Program-made: the position numbers and the translations under genes
The notes under the pieces: model-generated
The model's database searches: none
Told to the model about the DNA's origin: nothing
The model's input: only the letters and a program-made list of their open reading frames with translations
From: Yponomeuta sedellus
Taxonomy: Eukaryota > Arthropoda > Insecta > Lepidoptera > Yponomeutidae
Length of the DNA stretch: 64,000 nucleotides
NCBI GenBank assembly: GCA_934045075.1
Contig: OW203731.1
Location: 14,517,062 to 14,581,061, forward strand
Reading direction: 5' to 3'
In this document: one piece after another, positions 19,828 to 30,224 of the stretch
Position numbering within the stretch: the first letter of the stretch is position 1
Layout: the number at the start of each line of letters is the position of its first letter

Positions 19828-20545
19828 TTAAGGAAGCTGCTTTTGGAGGTCAAGAAGAAATTTCTTGTAGCTGTTTTTAAAGCAATATTTTGATTGTATT
19901 GGCCTAATAGGAGGAGGAATGTCGTTCCAACACTTGGTAGCCTGAAACCGGAAACTGCCACGAAATGTGGTAGTCCATTGACGCGGCACACCAAGCGGGT
20001 GCGAGCATGCCCTAACTCTGTTGTATTCTCCGTTTGCAGTCCAACGCCAAATAAGTTTATTGTACAAATAAGCTGGTTTGTGGAATTTCACAATTCCAAA
20101 CATGAGAGTAGCCATAAAAAGTTTGAGTCTGCTTTCCATCTTTAATATATTGGCATTATTAATAAACGGTGTGACATGGGCTCGTGGAGGAATATTATAA
20201 CAAAAACGAGCACACGCATTTTGAATGCGTTGCAAGAGCTTGAGTGTTTTCGCGTACAAGCACGGACCGTAAGCAGCGATAGCATAATTGACTCTGGACA
20301 TGACTATCACAGAGAAGGGTTCGGGTTGACACACTAAGGTATTTCCTTTTATTATATAAAATTCTAATTCTAAAAAAACAATTACGCACCATCTCACCCA
20401 CATGTTTCTCAAACTTTAAGCTACTGTCCATAGTTACGCCTAAGTTACGTACTTCATCGACAAAACACAAACGCTCACCTCTTATGTGGACCAGGGGATT
20501 GAGCGCAATTATTTTCTGTTTCTGAATTTTAGAGCCCAGGATCAT
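19828..20545 (-). pseudogene. CR1/Jockey-like LINE, C-terminal reverse-transcriptase region
   Basis: Two overlapping minus-strand frames together show the segment after the catalytic core of a non-LTR reverse transcriptase: 'GERLCFVDEVRNLGVTMDSS' and 'LYNKRKYLSVSTRTLLCDS' in the first frame, then 'YAIAAYGPCLYAKTLKLLQR' and 'IQNACARFCYNIP' in the second. 'NLGVTMD' is the usual 'LG(V/I)xxD' motif of the thumb region. The shift between frames is around 20330-20350. The last frame ends at 19828 and is followed by a 250-bp 3' UTR and the (GTGA)n tail. The catalytic domain and everything upstream are missing. Confidence 0.75.
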
Positions 20546-21254
20546 ATTTTTTCAATCTTTACGAGATTTTACGTTAATTTCTGTGATACAACACAGTAGG
20601 TATGAAGTTAAATATGCCTAGGCGTTTAATCCGCTATTTGACTCTCTTTTCAAGTAAGTAAACGGTAAATAACTCATCCATTAGACCAAAAAATATTTTA
20701 GTATATTTTTTGAGGACCTAAAAGCAACATAAAATACATTTTAAAACTTCATTTTCCTAAACAGCCAAAAACGCAGTCAGCCATTTTTGTCTATGGTTTG
20801 AAGTCCAAAAAATTGTAAACAAACTTTGACATTCAATTTTCTGTGAGTGATCTCTGAGCATAGTGAAATAACAACAACGCAACCATAATTTCATCGAATT
20901 TACATCCAAAATATACCAATTATTATTATTGCATTGTTCGAGAATGAAAAAACACGTCAATAAAGACCCCCGGGAAGTAGTGAATTCGTGTACCCAGTGA
21001 AATTAACATTCGAAACTTGGCTCAAACTTGCCAAAAGAGACCCCGACTCTTTATCAATTGAAACTTGGGTGAAGATCACTTTGATGTAAGTCCTATAATA
21101 ATCAATGTCCATGGGCTCTGGCTGAAAGATGTTTGTTTACATACTTTAGATGGTTTCAAGATGGCGGATAGCGTTTTCGCCGTTACGAATTAAACATGGA
21201 AAACAATTTTTTACTTTGCAAATTTTGCAGCCATCCTGCATACTTAGCAAAATC
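20546..21254. other. No recognisable feature
   Basis: AT-rich, no coding or repeat that I can name. Confidence 0.4.
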
Positions 21255-21660
21255 AATATATTTAAAAACCTATTTAGAGGCTAAAAATTTCACCCATGCC
21301 GGGATTCGAACCCGCAACCTCTGGCTATCCGTGCCAGCGCTCTACCAATTGAGCCAATGGGCGACTCACGGCATCAGTGAAATTTCGAACCTCTTTACAC
21401 TATTCTCTGTATTACGTACAGGCAGCGACATCTGACTTAAGCAAATTGCATCACTTACAGCCCCGAATACCTACTTTGCAGTTAGGTTTTACATTGGAAC
21501 GATATCACTGTACCCACATGATTATACTATTTTTATTTTTAATGCACTAACCCGTGCTAAGGAACAAATTTAAAAACTTTTTTATTTAAACTTTATTTTT
21601 TAGCCTCTAAATAGGTTTTTAAATTTGTTCCTTAGCATGGGTTAGTGCATTAAAAATAGT
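21255..21660 (-). mobile_element. tSINE-1 composite with inverted-repeat caps
   Basis: On the minus strand the tRNA-like module reads tggctcaattggtagagcgc (A box) and gggttcgaatcccggc (B box), with a 5-bp anticodon-type stem ctggc/gccag. It is followed by the tail cctctaaataggttttt. Upstream of it, about 170 bp of unique sequence ends at a pair of inverted caps (21531-21575 and 21615-21655, aatgcactaacccrtgct). The copy at 37505-37980 has the same order. Confidence 0.7.
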
Positions 21661-22912
21661 AAAATCAATATATTTCAGTTTCTTACGTTAAATACTACAG
21701 GAAATATTCATTTATCGCGTCAAATTTGATACGTGTCAAATAGCGGATTGACCATATCACATTTATTACAACTGGCTGTGCTCGCAATTTTGTTTTCGAA
21801 AGTATCTTTGTAGTTACTACGTAAAACTGATTAGCGGTGTGACTGATTATTTGTATGAGTAGCCTATGCAAAACACACACACACACACACGCATGAACAC
21901 ACAGCACCGACATACACCACGCCCCTCAAACACACACACACAAAAAATACTTTTCTACCGAATATTACCGACAAATGATTGTGAATGAAATTAAAAAACA
22001 AAATAAAAAAAAAATTAAGGCAATTTTCCATATGTACCTGAACTGTCCGATTAACCTGCCCTTAAATTCAAATCGTTAACTCGTAGTAAAGGTCAGGTTT
22101 GCGTGACGCGGGCGGTGCATTGGCCGGCATTGATCTCTGCGCACGTGAAAACTACGGCCCATTGTTACAGTACAGACAGAGCCGATGTGCGCGAAAACTG
22201 TTGTTTGAGAAAACATGACCGATCCGGAACAATGCAGTGGATTGGCCGTCTATTCCATTGTTCCCAAAAGCGTGAAGAAACAACGGACTATGTTTAGGGG
22301 AACTGACGTTATATTACAAGTACCTAGGTTGATTCTGCAGATTAATTGAAAGGCGCCCAGGGCAGAGTTTCAATTCTTAGTTTATTATGGCGTTTCAAAG
22401 TAGGTTAATCGTCTTTGAACGGTTTCAAGCTTTTAAGGCGTGCTATCAGCAATGGTGTAAAAATCATAACTGGTTTTTATACGTTTATTTTTTAAAAGTA
22501 CTTAAACTTAAAAAACCTTAAACATTATCATACCTAACTATTTTTAGAACCTGGGCCTTCCGCCTGATCGATTTAAAATTTAGAAACTAAAATTACAGCA
22601 AATACAAAAAAAATAGTAACAAAAGATGTATTTTTCCTATCAAATGTATGCCCTTGAGGCCTTCGCCTGAGTACCAGATATGTTTCGGTCTCAAATGTCA
22701 AAATTAGTGTCTAACTCGGCCAAAATCATCCCGGCAGTGCGCCATGTTACCCAGTTGTAGACAGGTCTCGGTCGACTCTATCTAGAAAGAAAGAAATTTA
22801 TTAAAACAACAAGACACATCAGAGAAACATAATAAACAGATAATTGGACATAATATGAGCACTACAGAAATAAACGAAACAAAAAAAAACAAAATAAAAA
22901 CACAGATTTAGC
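21661..22912. other. No gene; CA tract near 21870-21945
   Basis: Two short (CA)n tracts lie at 21871-21890 and 21930-21944. A slightly GC-richer stretch at 22090-22300 has no recognised domain in any frame. Confidence 0.4.
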
Positions 22913-22969
22913 CTGTGGTGTGTCTAGAAGAGAAATTAACATTCTTGCCTAGAGAAGGGCGTTTCTCGA

Positions 22970-23075
22970 GCGCGGCAAGACAACTGCATGAACGTGGCGA
23001 TTTCATTTCGTTGCTGCTTCAAGTCTACGTGCGCTTATATATCGATCCTTCTAGACGTCAATGGTATGAAAAACG
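22970..23075 (+). repeat. Repeat shared with 48030-48140
   Basis: The strings gcatgaacgtggcgatt, tttcgttgctgcttcaa and tcaatggtatgaaaaac recur in the same order at 48030-48140. It lies just upstream of the mariner remains and may be part of the same or another transposon. Confidence 0.45.
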
Positions 23076-23212
23076 GCCCCACTTGACCCGTCATCCGATC
23101 ATGTATCTTTTATGTCAGCTGTTCGGTCTGAGTTGCCAGCCGAAGCCTATTCGTTTATTGAATTAAATGAATCGGGCTCTGGACAGTACGCCGGTCTAAC
23201 TCCTGGGTCATC

Positions 23213-23442
23213 CTTCTTATAACCCTGATCTAGCACCATGTGACTTCTTTTCCTTTCTGAATATAAAAAATCAGTTCCATGGGCTACTATTTATGTCGCA
23301 AGAATTTAAGATGCGCTGTCAGCGTTCGAGCAGGCTATAATAAACAAGGCATCCGCGACGGACTGGAAAAATGTGTTTCGAAAACTGGAAAACGTGTAGA
23401 CTTGTAGAGGCTGGTGGAGAGTACCACTTGGAAAAGATTTAA
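23213..23442 (+). pseudogene. mariner transposase, C-terminal remnant
   Basis: One frame gives HPSYNPDLAPCDFFSFLNIK, which matches the mariner signature around the third catalytic aspartate (PDLAPCDFFLFP-type) of the DD34D catalytic domain. After a frameshift near 23320, another frame gives FENWKTCRLVEAGGEYH, the usual C-terminal end, then a stop. The first two catalytic aspartates are not identified. It is clearly inactive. Terminal inverted repeats were not found. Confidence 0.75.
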
Positions 23443-23694
23443 TAAAAACACCATTTACATATAGAACACTTTATTTGGTATTCTAAAAACTTTCTGAGTG
23501 TCCTTTGAACTTTGTACAACATCTTCCGGTACTCTATAACCTTATATTATAATAAAAACTGGCCAAGTGTGAGATGGACTACCGCTAAAGTTCTCAAACT
23601 GACAAATAATTTTAAAATTGTTATGCCCTTGGTGAAGCGCGGTGTAGCGCTCAGCAATGCAATTTGAATTAACATTTTCATTCTCCTTTCACAG
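23443..23694. other. Sequence upstream of the candidate exon
   Basis: It contains a common repeat remnant (actggccaagtgtgaga at 23566) and ends in a pyrimidine-rich acceptor tract (ttttcattctcctttcacag). A 116-codon minus-strand frame spans this region and the exon; it has no recognised domain. Confidence 0.35.
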
Positions 23695-23755
23695 ATAAAC
23701 ATGGATCTTGAATTTCGGAATTTATCGTACACTGTGTCCAGTCTGATTAAAAAAG
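23695..23755 (+). CDS. Candidate internal exon of an ABCG-type ABC transporter
   Basis: A 61-bp segment lies between a strong acceptor (pyrimidine tract plus cag at 23692-23694) and a consensus donor (AAG|gtaagt at 23753-23761). Its only sensible frame reads INMDLEFRNLSYTVSSLIKK and ends in phase 1. ABCG-family half-transporters (White, ABCG1/ABCG4 type) begin their nucleotide-binding domain with '(V/I)xxxFxxLSYxV' followed by a basic stretch, just before the Walker A region. The match in order and position is good, but it is a short peptide. Walker A (GPSGAGKST-type) should be in the next exon downstream; I did not find it in the window. If real, the flanking kilobases are introns. It could also be a chance match or a pseudogene piece. 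Confidence 0.6.
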
Positions 23756-23943
23756 GTAAGTCCTCCATAAAATTCACATTTACAGATTCGTTACATTTGG
23801 TCGTAATTAAGTACTTGTTAGATTTTTCACCAGACGCACACTTCACAAACATAAAAAAACTGTGCAAATAATCACAACATTCACTACACAATGTCATGTT
23901 AGACTTACATAACAGGCTGGCTTATTTACCAATTAGGAACTAA

Positions 23944-24081
23944 CCCCCTTATTCATAATAGTCTGTTAACTTTAAGCAATGCTTATTCTCACTCTGTCCT
24001 CTTCTATTGACCTAAGTCAGAATGAAAGAGAACACTCTTTAGCAGCTGTTTTAAGCAAGCGGACTATTATGAATAAGGGGG
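23944..24081. mobile_element. 138-bp MITE with TAA target duplication
   Basis: The ends are perfect 20-bp inverted repeats containing ccccttattcataatagtc. TAA flanks it at 23941-23943 and 24082-24084. A 3-bp TWA duplication is typical of PIF/Harbinger-type elements. Non-coding. Confidence 0.8.
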
Positions 24082-24084
24082 TAA

Positions 24085-24542
24085 GCAATGAAAAGTTACT
24101 TTGGTTTTCATGTCATAGTCATTTTATAGTAAGTTTACTGTAATCGGCCTTGACATGACAGTTTTTCATTCTAGATGTCGCTTTTAGTCTAAATCCAAGC
24201 AGTTTTATTATCTATGACTAATACTAAAACGGCATTACGTATGCTTCGATTTCACCATTTACTTACACCAAACTCTGTAAAAGTGGATTTTAAAGTTATC
24301 CTAATAGGCACGTCACGCACGTGTTAGCTCCCGTTAGCTAAGGTAAAAATTTAATCCAATCTTCTTGGGTGGCGTGGCTAACTTTCTTTTAGGATTTTTG
24401 TACCAGTTTAGTGAAAAACCGTGTTTTATTCCTACGGTGAAAATAGGCCGAGGATGTAACAAATCAAATCAAATCAATGGTATAGCTAACTATAAACAGC
24501 GTAAATTTAATAGTTACAAATCTCACTTCCAAATGTGGGTAT
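24085..24542. other. No recognisable feature
   Basis: No coding or named repeat is seen. This is immediately downstream of the candidate ABCG exon and contains no Walker A motif. Confidence 0.4.
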
Positions 24543-24797
24543 TTAAATAAATAATAAATAAATATTCTGGACATATTATACAGATCTTGTTAGCCCTAAA
24601 CTAAGTACCTACAACTAAATGACTTGTTTATAGGTGCTAACCCGGCGATAGATTTAATACAATAAATACATAGATAATATCCAAGACCCGAGACAAACTA
24701 GAAAAGATCGTTTCCTAGTTTGACCCGGCCGGGGATCGAACCCGAGACCTTCGGTTTTACAGCAGCGTGCCAAACCGCTGCGCCACCGAGGCCGTCA
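24543..24797 (-). mobile_element. tSINE-2, full length
   Basis: Minus strand: head cggcctcggtggcgcagcgg (A box) and tctcgggttcgatccccggc (B box), then a body of about 170 bp and an aatatttatttattatt tail. Other copies: 39845-40105 (+), 60668-60747 (head only, -), 61005-61255 (-), 18386-18452 (tail only, -). It belongs to the abundant tRNA-derived SINE type of Lepidoptera; I believe it is related to those named Metulj in Heliconius, but this is from memory of the general type. Confidence 0.8.
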
Positions 24798-25400
24798 AAT
24801 TTAGTAGGTAACTAACTACTTTTAACTAGTTTTAATAACGTAATAAAATTACTTAATCAACATCACAGCTGTTAAATTCACAATTAAATGATTATGTGAA
24901 TTTATTCTTTTCAACAAAAAAAATAATTTCATTAACACAGAGATCGGTGAAAAACAGAGTTTTCAACTTAAAAATTATTACTTGTGTTGAACACTAGACA
25001 CAACTTTCCTCTAAATACCTTTTAATATTATTCTATTGTCTTCTAAATAATCCTTGATGGCATAATAACAATTATGTACTCTTTAAAGGTGTAAGGTTTA
25101 AATGTTAAGGTTGACAGGAAACTGTCACCGGGTATTAAACCCGTGAACCGTACACACACAAACGTATACCTTCGGTTCGGCTTACGCCTTCACATTCTGG
25201 TATTCGAGCGAAACTGGTTCCGTCTGGTTGCATCAACGCAATGTCAAGGCTGAAATTATTATGAGCTAGACTAAATTTGGCTCGCGACTTTATCTGTCGA
25301 CTTCGGCGACGTGGGAATTTTAATCAGTACAGTAACACTAGCTTCACGAAAGAAAAAAATCATATCTTTTTTATTTTTATATTGTATAAATGTATGTATG
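24798..25400. other. No recognisable feature
   Basis: AT-rich; nothing named. A slightly GC-richer part at 25140-25320 has no coding signal. Confidence 0.4.
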
Positions 25401-25406
25401 TCCGAA

Positions 25407-25510
25407 GCGCTCGTAGCTTAGCGGAACCGAGTGATTGGAATCAATAACTCGGGTTAAGCCAGAACAGGCGCGGTCAGGTATTGAATGGGTGACCATCTCG
25501 TGCATGCGTC
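25407..25510 (+). repeat. 5S-SINE, head only
   Basis: gcgctcgtagcttagcggaa, gggttaagcc, ggcgcggtcagg and gaatgggtgacc are present, then the copy breaks off. It is 3'-truncated, which is unusual for a retroposed copy and may reflect a later deletion. Confidence 0.75.
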
Positions 25511-25667
25511 CGTCCTTCTGTCTTACAGTTACAAAACCTTGAACCGTCATAAATAGCACGTTGATATTTTACAGAATGTGTCTTGTTATGGTGGATTTAC
25601 TAACAATTAAAAAATATAAATTATAGCCACGTTTATTTTATGGTGACCGACATCATTATATTATTCT

Positions 25668-25785
25668 TTTTGTTTCACTAACCCGTGCTAAGGACAATTT
25701 TAGAAACCTATTTAGAGGCTAAAAATTCCACCCATGCCGGGACTCGAACCCGCGACCTCTGGTTAACCGTGCCAGCCAGTGCAGT
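25668..25785 (-). repeat. tSINE-1 fragment
   Basis: Left cap (cactaacccgtgct), tail (cctctaaatagg) and B-box half of the tRNA-like module; the A-box half is missing. Confidence 0.6.
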
Positions 25786-26287
25786 GACCGACATACAAAA
25801 TATTAATCTTTCAGAGCTTTTAAAGTTTTTTTTTGTTGCTGTCCTGTAGGGAAAATTAGATAAATCAAACGCAAAACTTGATGTAATTATAGTAAAAATA
25901 CTGTAGCAAATGTTAAACATGTAAAAGTAATGTAAAACATGAGTCTCTTGACAAGGAGCCAAAAACCAGAAATCTATTTCAATGTAAATAATTTGCATTC
26001 ATTATTCGAACTAAAATCAGCAGCTCTGCACGTTTTTAACTTCATTTCGGAATTAATCACTAAATGTAAATGTACAAAACGCATTAATTTTTTCGTACAG
26101 TTTTGAATATTGACAAGGTGAACTTATTGGAAAAAAAATTAGAGAATTTATCAATTTTAAATAAAAAAACATTTGCGTTACTACAATAAAACATTAAAAA
26201 AACCAAACTTCCTTGCAACTTTAGGCTGCTGTTAACACTTATTGTACAATTGCTTGTTTATGCTCATAAAATGAAACATTTTACCCC
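25786..26287. other. No recognisable feature
   Basis: AT-rich non-coding sequence. Confidence 0.4.
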
Positions 26288-26668
26288 TATAAACACTCGC
26301 TCGTAGCCCCGGCTGCCTGAGTGATCTTAAACGATCACGAAGGTTAACCAACACTGGGCGCTTTCAGTGCATGGATGGGTAAACCGTCTATGACTAACGC
26401 TAGTGGCATTTTTCCGAGCAATTTCGTGCTTCGCAAGGCACGTTAAGCAGTTGGTGCCGGCTGCCGTCGATAGATGGCAGTCGTTAAGCCAAGTCAGAGG
26501 CCTTAGGGCGGCTTGAAAACTTCTGACAGTAAGACTTGTTAACGATTAAGCCACTAGTCTTGCAGCCTCCACCAATCCGGGCTGGGCCCCCGTGGTGGAG
26601 TATGGCTACCTATACCTTCCTCAGGGAAGAGACCCATGCCCCTCGGTGGGGACATAATGGATTGTTGA
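26288..26668 (+). mobile_element. 5S-SINE, full length, second subfamily
   Basis: The head is the most 5S-like of all: gatcttaaacgatcacgaag, gttaaccaacactgggcg and gcatggatgggtaaaccg follow the order of the 5S rRNA middle and 3' region. Other copies begin ctcgtggcctagcgg, while this one begins ctcgtagccccggctgcctg, as does 52005-52130, so two subfamilies exist. The body has a small insertion at 26539-26562. Confidence 0.85.
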
Positions 26669-26945
26669 TGAGCCCTATAAACAATCTTTGTTACCTGCCT
26701 GCCGACTGTTTTATTTTTCGTTCTCGATATATGTAATTCTGTTTCCTTAGTTAGGTACTTCAAACAGGTATTTCCAGTACATCTATAAAACCTGTAAGAA
26801 AAATTAAAACAGGCTTAGATGTTTTTGTGTATCTGGTTCATTGAGAACCTTAATCGTTAACAAGTTTGCTTAAGGTCAAGCGAATCGTGGCAGGGTTGCC
26901 TATTCCCTGTAATAGTTGAGACTGGCGATGGCTATCCCTGCATTA

Positions 26946-27388
26946 GGCTGGGCGCACGTTGAGACGCAGGCGACGCAGCACAGAGCAGCGCAGATTTTCT
27001 AAAGCATGGAACGTTATAATGACGTCTGCGGCGCAGGCACGTGCGACGCAGACATGTGTCTGCCCTGCTCTGCGTCTCGTTGTAGTGCCGGCACAGATTT
27101 CTGCGCAACGCGTGCACGTCTTAGTTCAGTAACAATTTTGTTGCAATGACAGAACATTTAATTTAATTAGTTCGCTGTGAGCCTTGTTTGTATGATACAA
27201 ATCATCCAGACTATTCAAAAAAGACATTGAAAGTGTTATTATGGGTGAGAGTTGCCATGGGATGCAGCGAATAGTTGTGTCGCAGCATGCGCAGGGGGCC
27301 TATGTATGCCTCAACTGCCCTGCCCTGTACTGAAACGCTGCTGCGATGTGCTGCGTCGCCTGCGTCTCAACACAACATGCGCCCAGCC
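26946..27388. mobile_element. GC-rich TIR element, about 443 bp
   Basis: The left end ggctgggcgcacgttgagac continues into gcaggcgacgcagcaca; the right end is its complement with a 5-bp insertion. The interior repeats gacgcag words. Possible flanking TTA/TCA suggests a degraded 3-bp TWA duplication. The open frames within it arise from the TIR and are not genes. Confidence 0.65.
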
Positions 27389-27912
27389 TCATGATCGTGA
27401 ACGGGTGCTGTCTGTATGTCAGCTTGTGCTTTCCTCTGTACTTCTGTGTTATTTTATTTTATTTATCCGTCCTAGGAAAGTCGTTGACATTTTCACAGAG
27501 CGGCTGTTTTATTACGGCGGTGTCAGTATTCTCCTACGTTTGTATAGTAACTTATGTTTCAGCTTTGCATTGCAAGTTGTTGATTGTACCAACTTATGTG
27601 TTTAATTTAATATGATTTTGAATCAGGATGGTCAGAGAGCATTGTTATTTTGCTGCCTTTTTCTCCGCTAAAACTCGACCCTAAGGCAGCGGCTAACTTA
27701 CCTTGACCTTCAAAACACCGAATACAAATTCTTTACGATGTACATTTTTTGGTTTTCTTGTATCACAAAATAAAAATAGTGCGCCGCGAAGAAGTCGAGC
27801 GGCCGGCACTGTGCACTGTGTTTTCACGGAATTAGCAGTGTTTTGATAAACATGGAAAAAATGTGTGAATTTTAGATTTATAGACCATACTTGGCAAGTC
27901 TTAAAAATCCAT
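27389..27912. other. No recognisable feature
   Basis: Non-coding; the frames that extend into this stretch from the TIR element have no domain. Confidence 0.4.
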
Positions 27913-27956
27913 TCATACTTAACAAGTTTTTAGATGTAAAAACTTGTTAAGTATGA
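27913..27956. repeat. Perfect hairpin, 20-bp arms, 4-nt loop
   Basis: The arms tcatacttaacaagttttta and its complement enclose gatg. A microRNA precursor would normally show mismatches and a larger loop, so a palindromic mutation is more likely. Confidence 0.9.
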
Positions 27957-27964
27957 TCTAATAT

Positions 27965-28075
27965 GATCTAATAATATCAGGACCTTGGGACGGACGGACA
28001 GACTGACAGACAGCGGAGGCAGAGTAGGTAATAGTATCTCGTCTGGCACCATTCGGGTACGGAACTAAAAGTAAC
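27965..28075 (+). repeat. Dispersed repeat with gacggacggacagactgacag
   Basis: It has cttgggacggacggacagac, then a tcgggtacggaact end; same family as 2155-2284 and 18020-18085. Confidence 0.5.
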
Positions 28076-28159
28076 AGATGTTCCGTAGTAAAGATAAGAT
28101 AAGAATATTCTACAAGCACATACCTATTATAAAACATGTAAAGATACAAAGTACAACCG

Positions 28160-28260
28160 GCGAGCTTATTGCTCAAAGCAATTTCTCCCAGACAGCCTTA
28201 TGACGGAAAGTAAAGAATAAGAATAAAAAAGGTTTATTGCCAAAAATTACATACACGATA
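28160..28260 (-). repeat. LINE 3' tail
   Basis: Minus strand: ggctgtctgggagaaattgc, ttgagcaataagctcgcc, and a ggcaataaacc end. Same type as 2285-2412. Confidence 0.45.
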
Positions 28261-28270
28261 AGCATAATCT

Positions 28271-28324
28271 TACACCTAAATTAAATAATATATATATATA
28301 TATATATATTATTTAATTTAGGTG

Positions 28325-28326
<2 letters not shown>
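28271..28326. repeat. 56-bp perfect palindrome centred on TA repeats
   Basis: Arms start tacacctaaattaaataa and meet without spacer in an AT run. An adjoining (TA)n array extends to about 28415. Confidence 0.9.

Positions 28327-28415
<89 letters not shown>
28327..28415. repeat. (TA)n microsatellite
   Basis: Near-perfect AT dinucleotide array with a short gtgtgtgt interruption at 28377-28384. Confidence 0.95.
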
Positions 28416-28735
28416 GGTATTATTAATTTAACAAAGCAAGACTTTATTATAACCTCTTCTTATCAAGTTTTATTTTGGCAATAGGTGCGTGCTCAGCTGT
28501 GTCACTAGATTTTAAAATAAAGGTAAATCCTACTTCTTCTGCGAGCTTCACCACCACGAATCCTTTCAAATTATTTTCTCACGATAGCAGTGCCATCGAC
28601 ACGCTAAGAAGAAGGAGCGAGCTGGTGGTGCCAGTTTCTGATCTCTATTCAAGGCGTATACAGACGCCCTCTATTACCTACACAAACTGCTCCATCTGAT
28701 GCAGCAGCCTCGGCCGCGAACCATGAAACTAAAAT
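28416..28735. other. Short open frame without recognised domain
   Basis: A 74-codon plus-strand frame (28475-28699) is Ser/Thr-rich and matches no family I know. Because it lies between the (TA)n array and an inverted-repeat transposon, it is probably not a gene. Confidence 0.3.
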
Positions 28736-29151
28736 TCATAGTAAGAATATTTTCGGGGCTTAATCGCGTAGTAATTTATTGCTATTTTACCTCGACGTTT
28801 TGACGACGTTACAGTCATCGTGGTCACGAGAAGACTGATGGCTGGTACCAGTTTGCATCTTCGGCTGATAAGGTTTCAGACTACCCTCAATCAGCCATCA
28901 CAAAGCACTATTAGGGTTGCGACACACCACACTGACAATGTCCCACGATGAGCCATGCGACTTTTTTCCACTCGAACACTTCTTGATGACCGGATCCCAC
29001 GTTTGCGACAGTTTGAAACCACATACCCGATTATCAGCCTCATCAGCCGAAGATGCGAACGGGTACCAGCCACCAGTCTTCTCGTGGCCACGATGACTGT
29101 AACGTCGTCGAAACGTAGAGGTAAAATAGCATTAAATTACTACGCGATTAA

Positions 29152-30224
29152 CGGCCGAATACTCAAACGTCATTCAAATATTTAAAGGCATCTTAAATAA
29201 TTGACAAGCCGTTAAACACAAAATTCGTATACACCAACGTTAGTTAAAAGCTTCTGTTAAATTTAAGTGGAACACAAAATAACTGGCAGTTAAACATCAC
29301 TCAGCGAAAAATTCGTATACTCAAACACAACTTAGCGCGATTTAGCTGTCAAATAGGCTGTCAAATCGAGTTGAGTAGGCGTTACTATTGAAAGTGGTCG
29401 CGAGGTCCTTCAAATTGTAAAAAAGTTTCAGTAATCAGTGAACTTAAGTGAAAAACAATGTCCTTATCATCATTATGCTCTTTGTCGGCTGAGGAAGGGC
29501 CTAATGTGCCTCGAAGAAATGAGGCAAAGTTAAATGCTTTCGATTATTATAATGAAAAAGACTTCCATGCGCGGTTCCGGCTGTCGAAAAAGTCCGTCTT
29601 TGGACATACAATACAACCAGTTGCAAGGCGTAATAGATCCATACAGCCAGTGGACCAAATTTTAATAACCCTGCGTTATTATGCTACTGGCATAATAACG
29701 CATAAAAATAATTCTCGTTCAATTCTTGTTTATATTAATATTTATCAGGGAATAGCTTTCAAAAACCGCAATACCTAACGCAATGTTTTTATTGTGGTAG
29801 ACTTTTCAAATATCATTGGTGAGATAGCCCTAACGTTTCATTCTACGACAGTATAAGATATTATTATTCCAACATTAAACATTTTGCTTTGTACAAAACG
29901 AGGTAATATTATCTAGTACAATAATTTAAGTTTGTTTCATAAATCATATTATGATTTATTTTATTTTTATAAAAAAAACTTCATATTTCATCACAAAACT
30001 TTGAGTTGATCGAACAAATTCTGCGTAAATCGGATACACAACGTAAGTTTCAATATTTTGTCAATGAAAACAGACTTGTTATTTATTTGACGGCTTCTCA
30101 GCTGATCACGGTCTGAAATTGTTTGAATGACGTTTGTGTATACCACTTAATATTTAACAGATGTTCAAATTTGAATGCCCTTCAACTGAGTGTACGATTT
30201 GACTGACGTTTGAGTATTCGGCCG
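29152..30224 (+). mobile_element. PIF/Harbinger element, internally deleted
   Basis: The terminal inverted repeats (cggccgaatactcaaacg at both ends, about 28 bp with one mismatch) are flanked by TAA at 29149-29151 and 30225-30227. The left arm of the host repeat at 28744-28770 shows the same site without the insert, confirming the exact boundaries. The 3-bp TAA duplication and the HARBI1-like coding remnant agree on the superfamily. Confidence 0.85.
29458..29778 (+). pseudogene. HARBI1-like nuclease, N-terminal fragment
   Basis: ATG at 29458 is followed by 106 codons. Residues about 26-50 (NAFDYYNEKDFHARFRLSKK) and about 60-79 (IQPVDQILITLRYYATG) match the N-terminal helical region of PIF/Harbinger nucleases, which normally have about 350 residues with a DDE catalytic domain. 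After RYYATG the sequence becomes unrelated, marking a deletion junction. No catalytic residue is present. It cannot be active, though its TIRs might still be used in trans. Confidence 0.75.

Noticed and set aside
23547..23897. 116-codon minus-strand frame as the coding strand at the ABCG-like exon
   Set aside because: It has no recognisable domain, while the plus strand has acceptor, donor and an ABCG-like peptide. The minus frame is most likely a shadow.
27252..27615. Open frames rich in Cys/Arg in the GC-rich TIR element
   Set aside because: They begin inside the terminal inverted repeat and their composition reflects the gacgcag words; two overlapping frames exist at once.
27913..27956. 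microRNA precursor
   Set aside because: The arms are fully complementary with a 4-nt loop, unlike typical precursors with mismatches and larger loops. No evidence of conservation is available.
28475..28699. 74-codon Ser/Thr-rich frame as a host gene
   Set aside because: It lies between a (TA)n array and a transposon, with no recognised domain or splice context that supports it.
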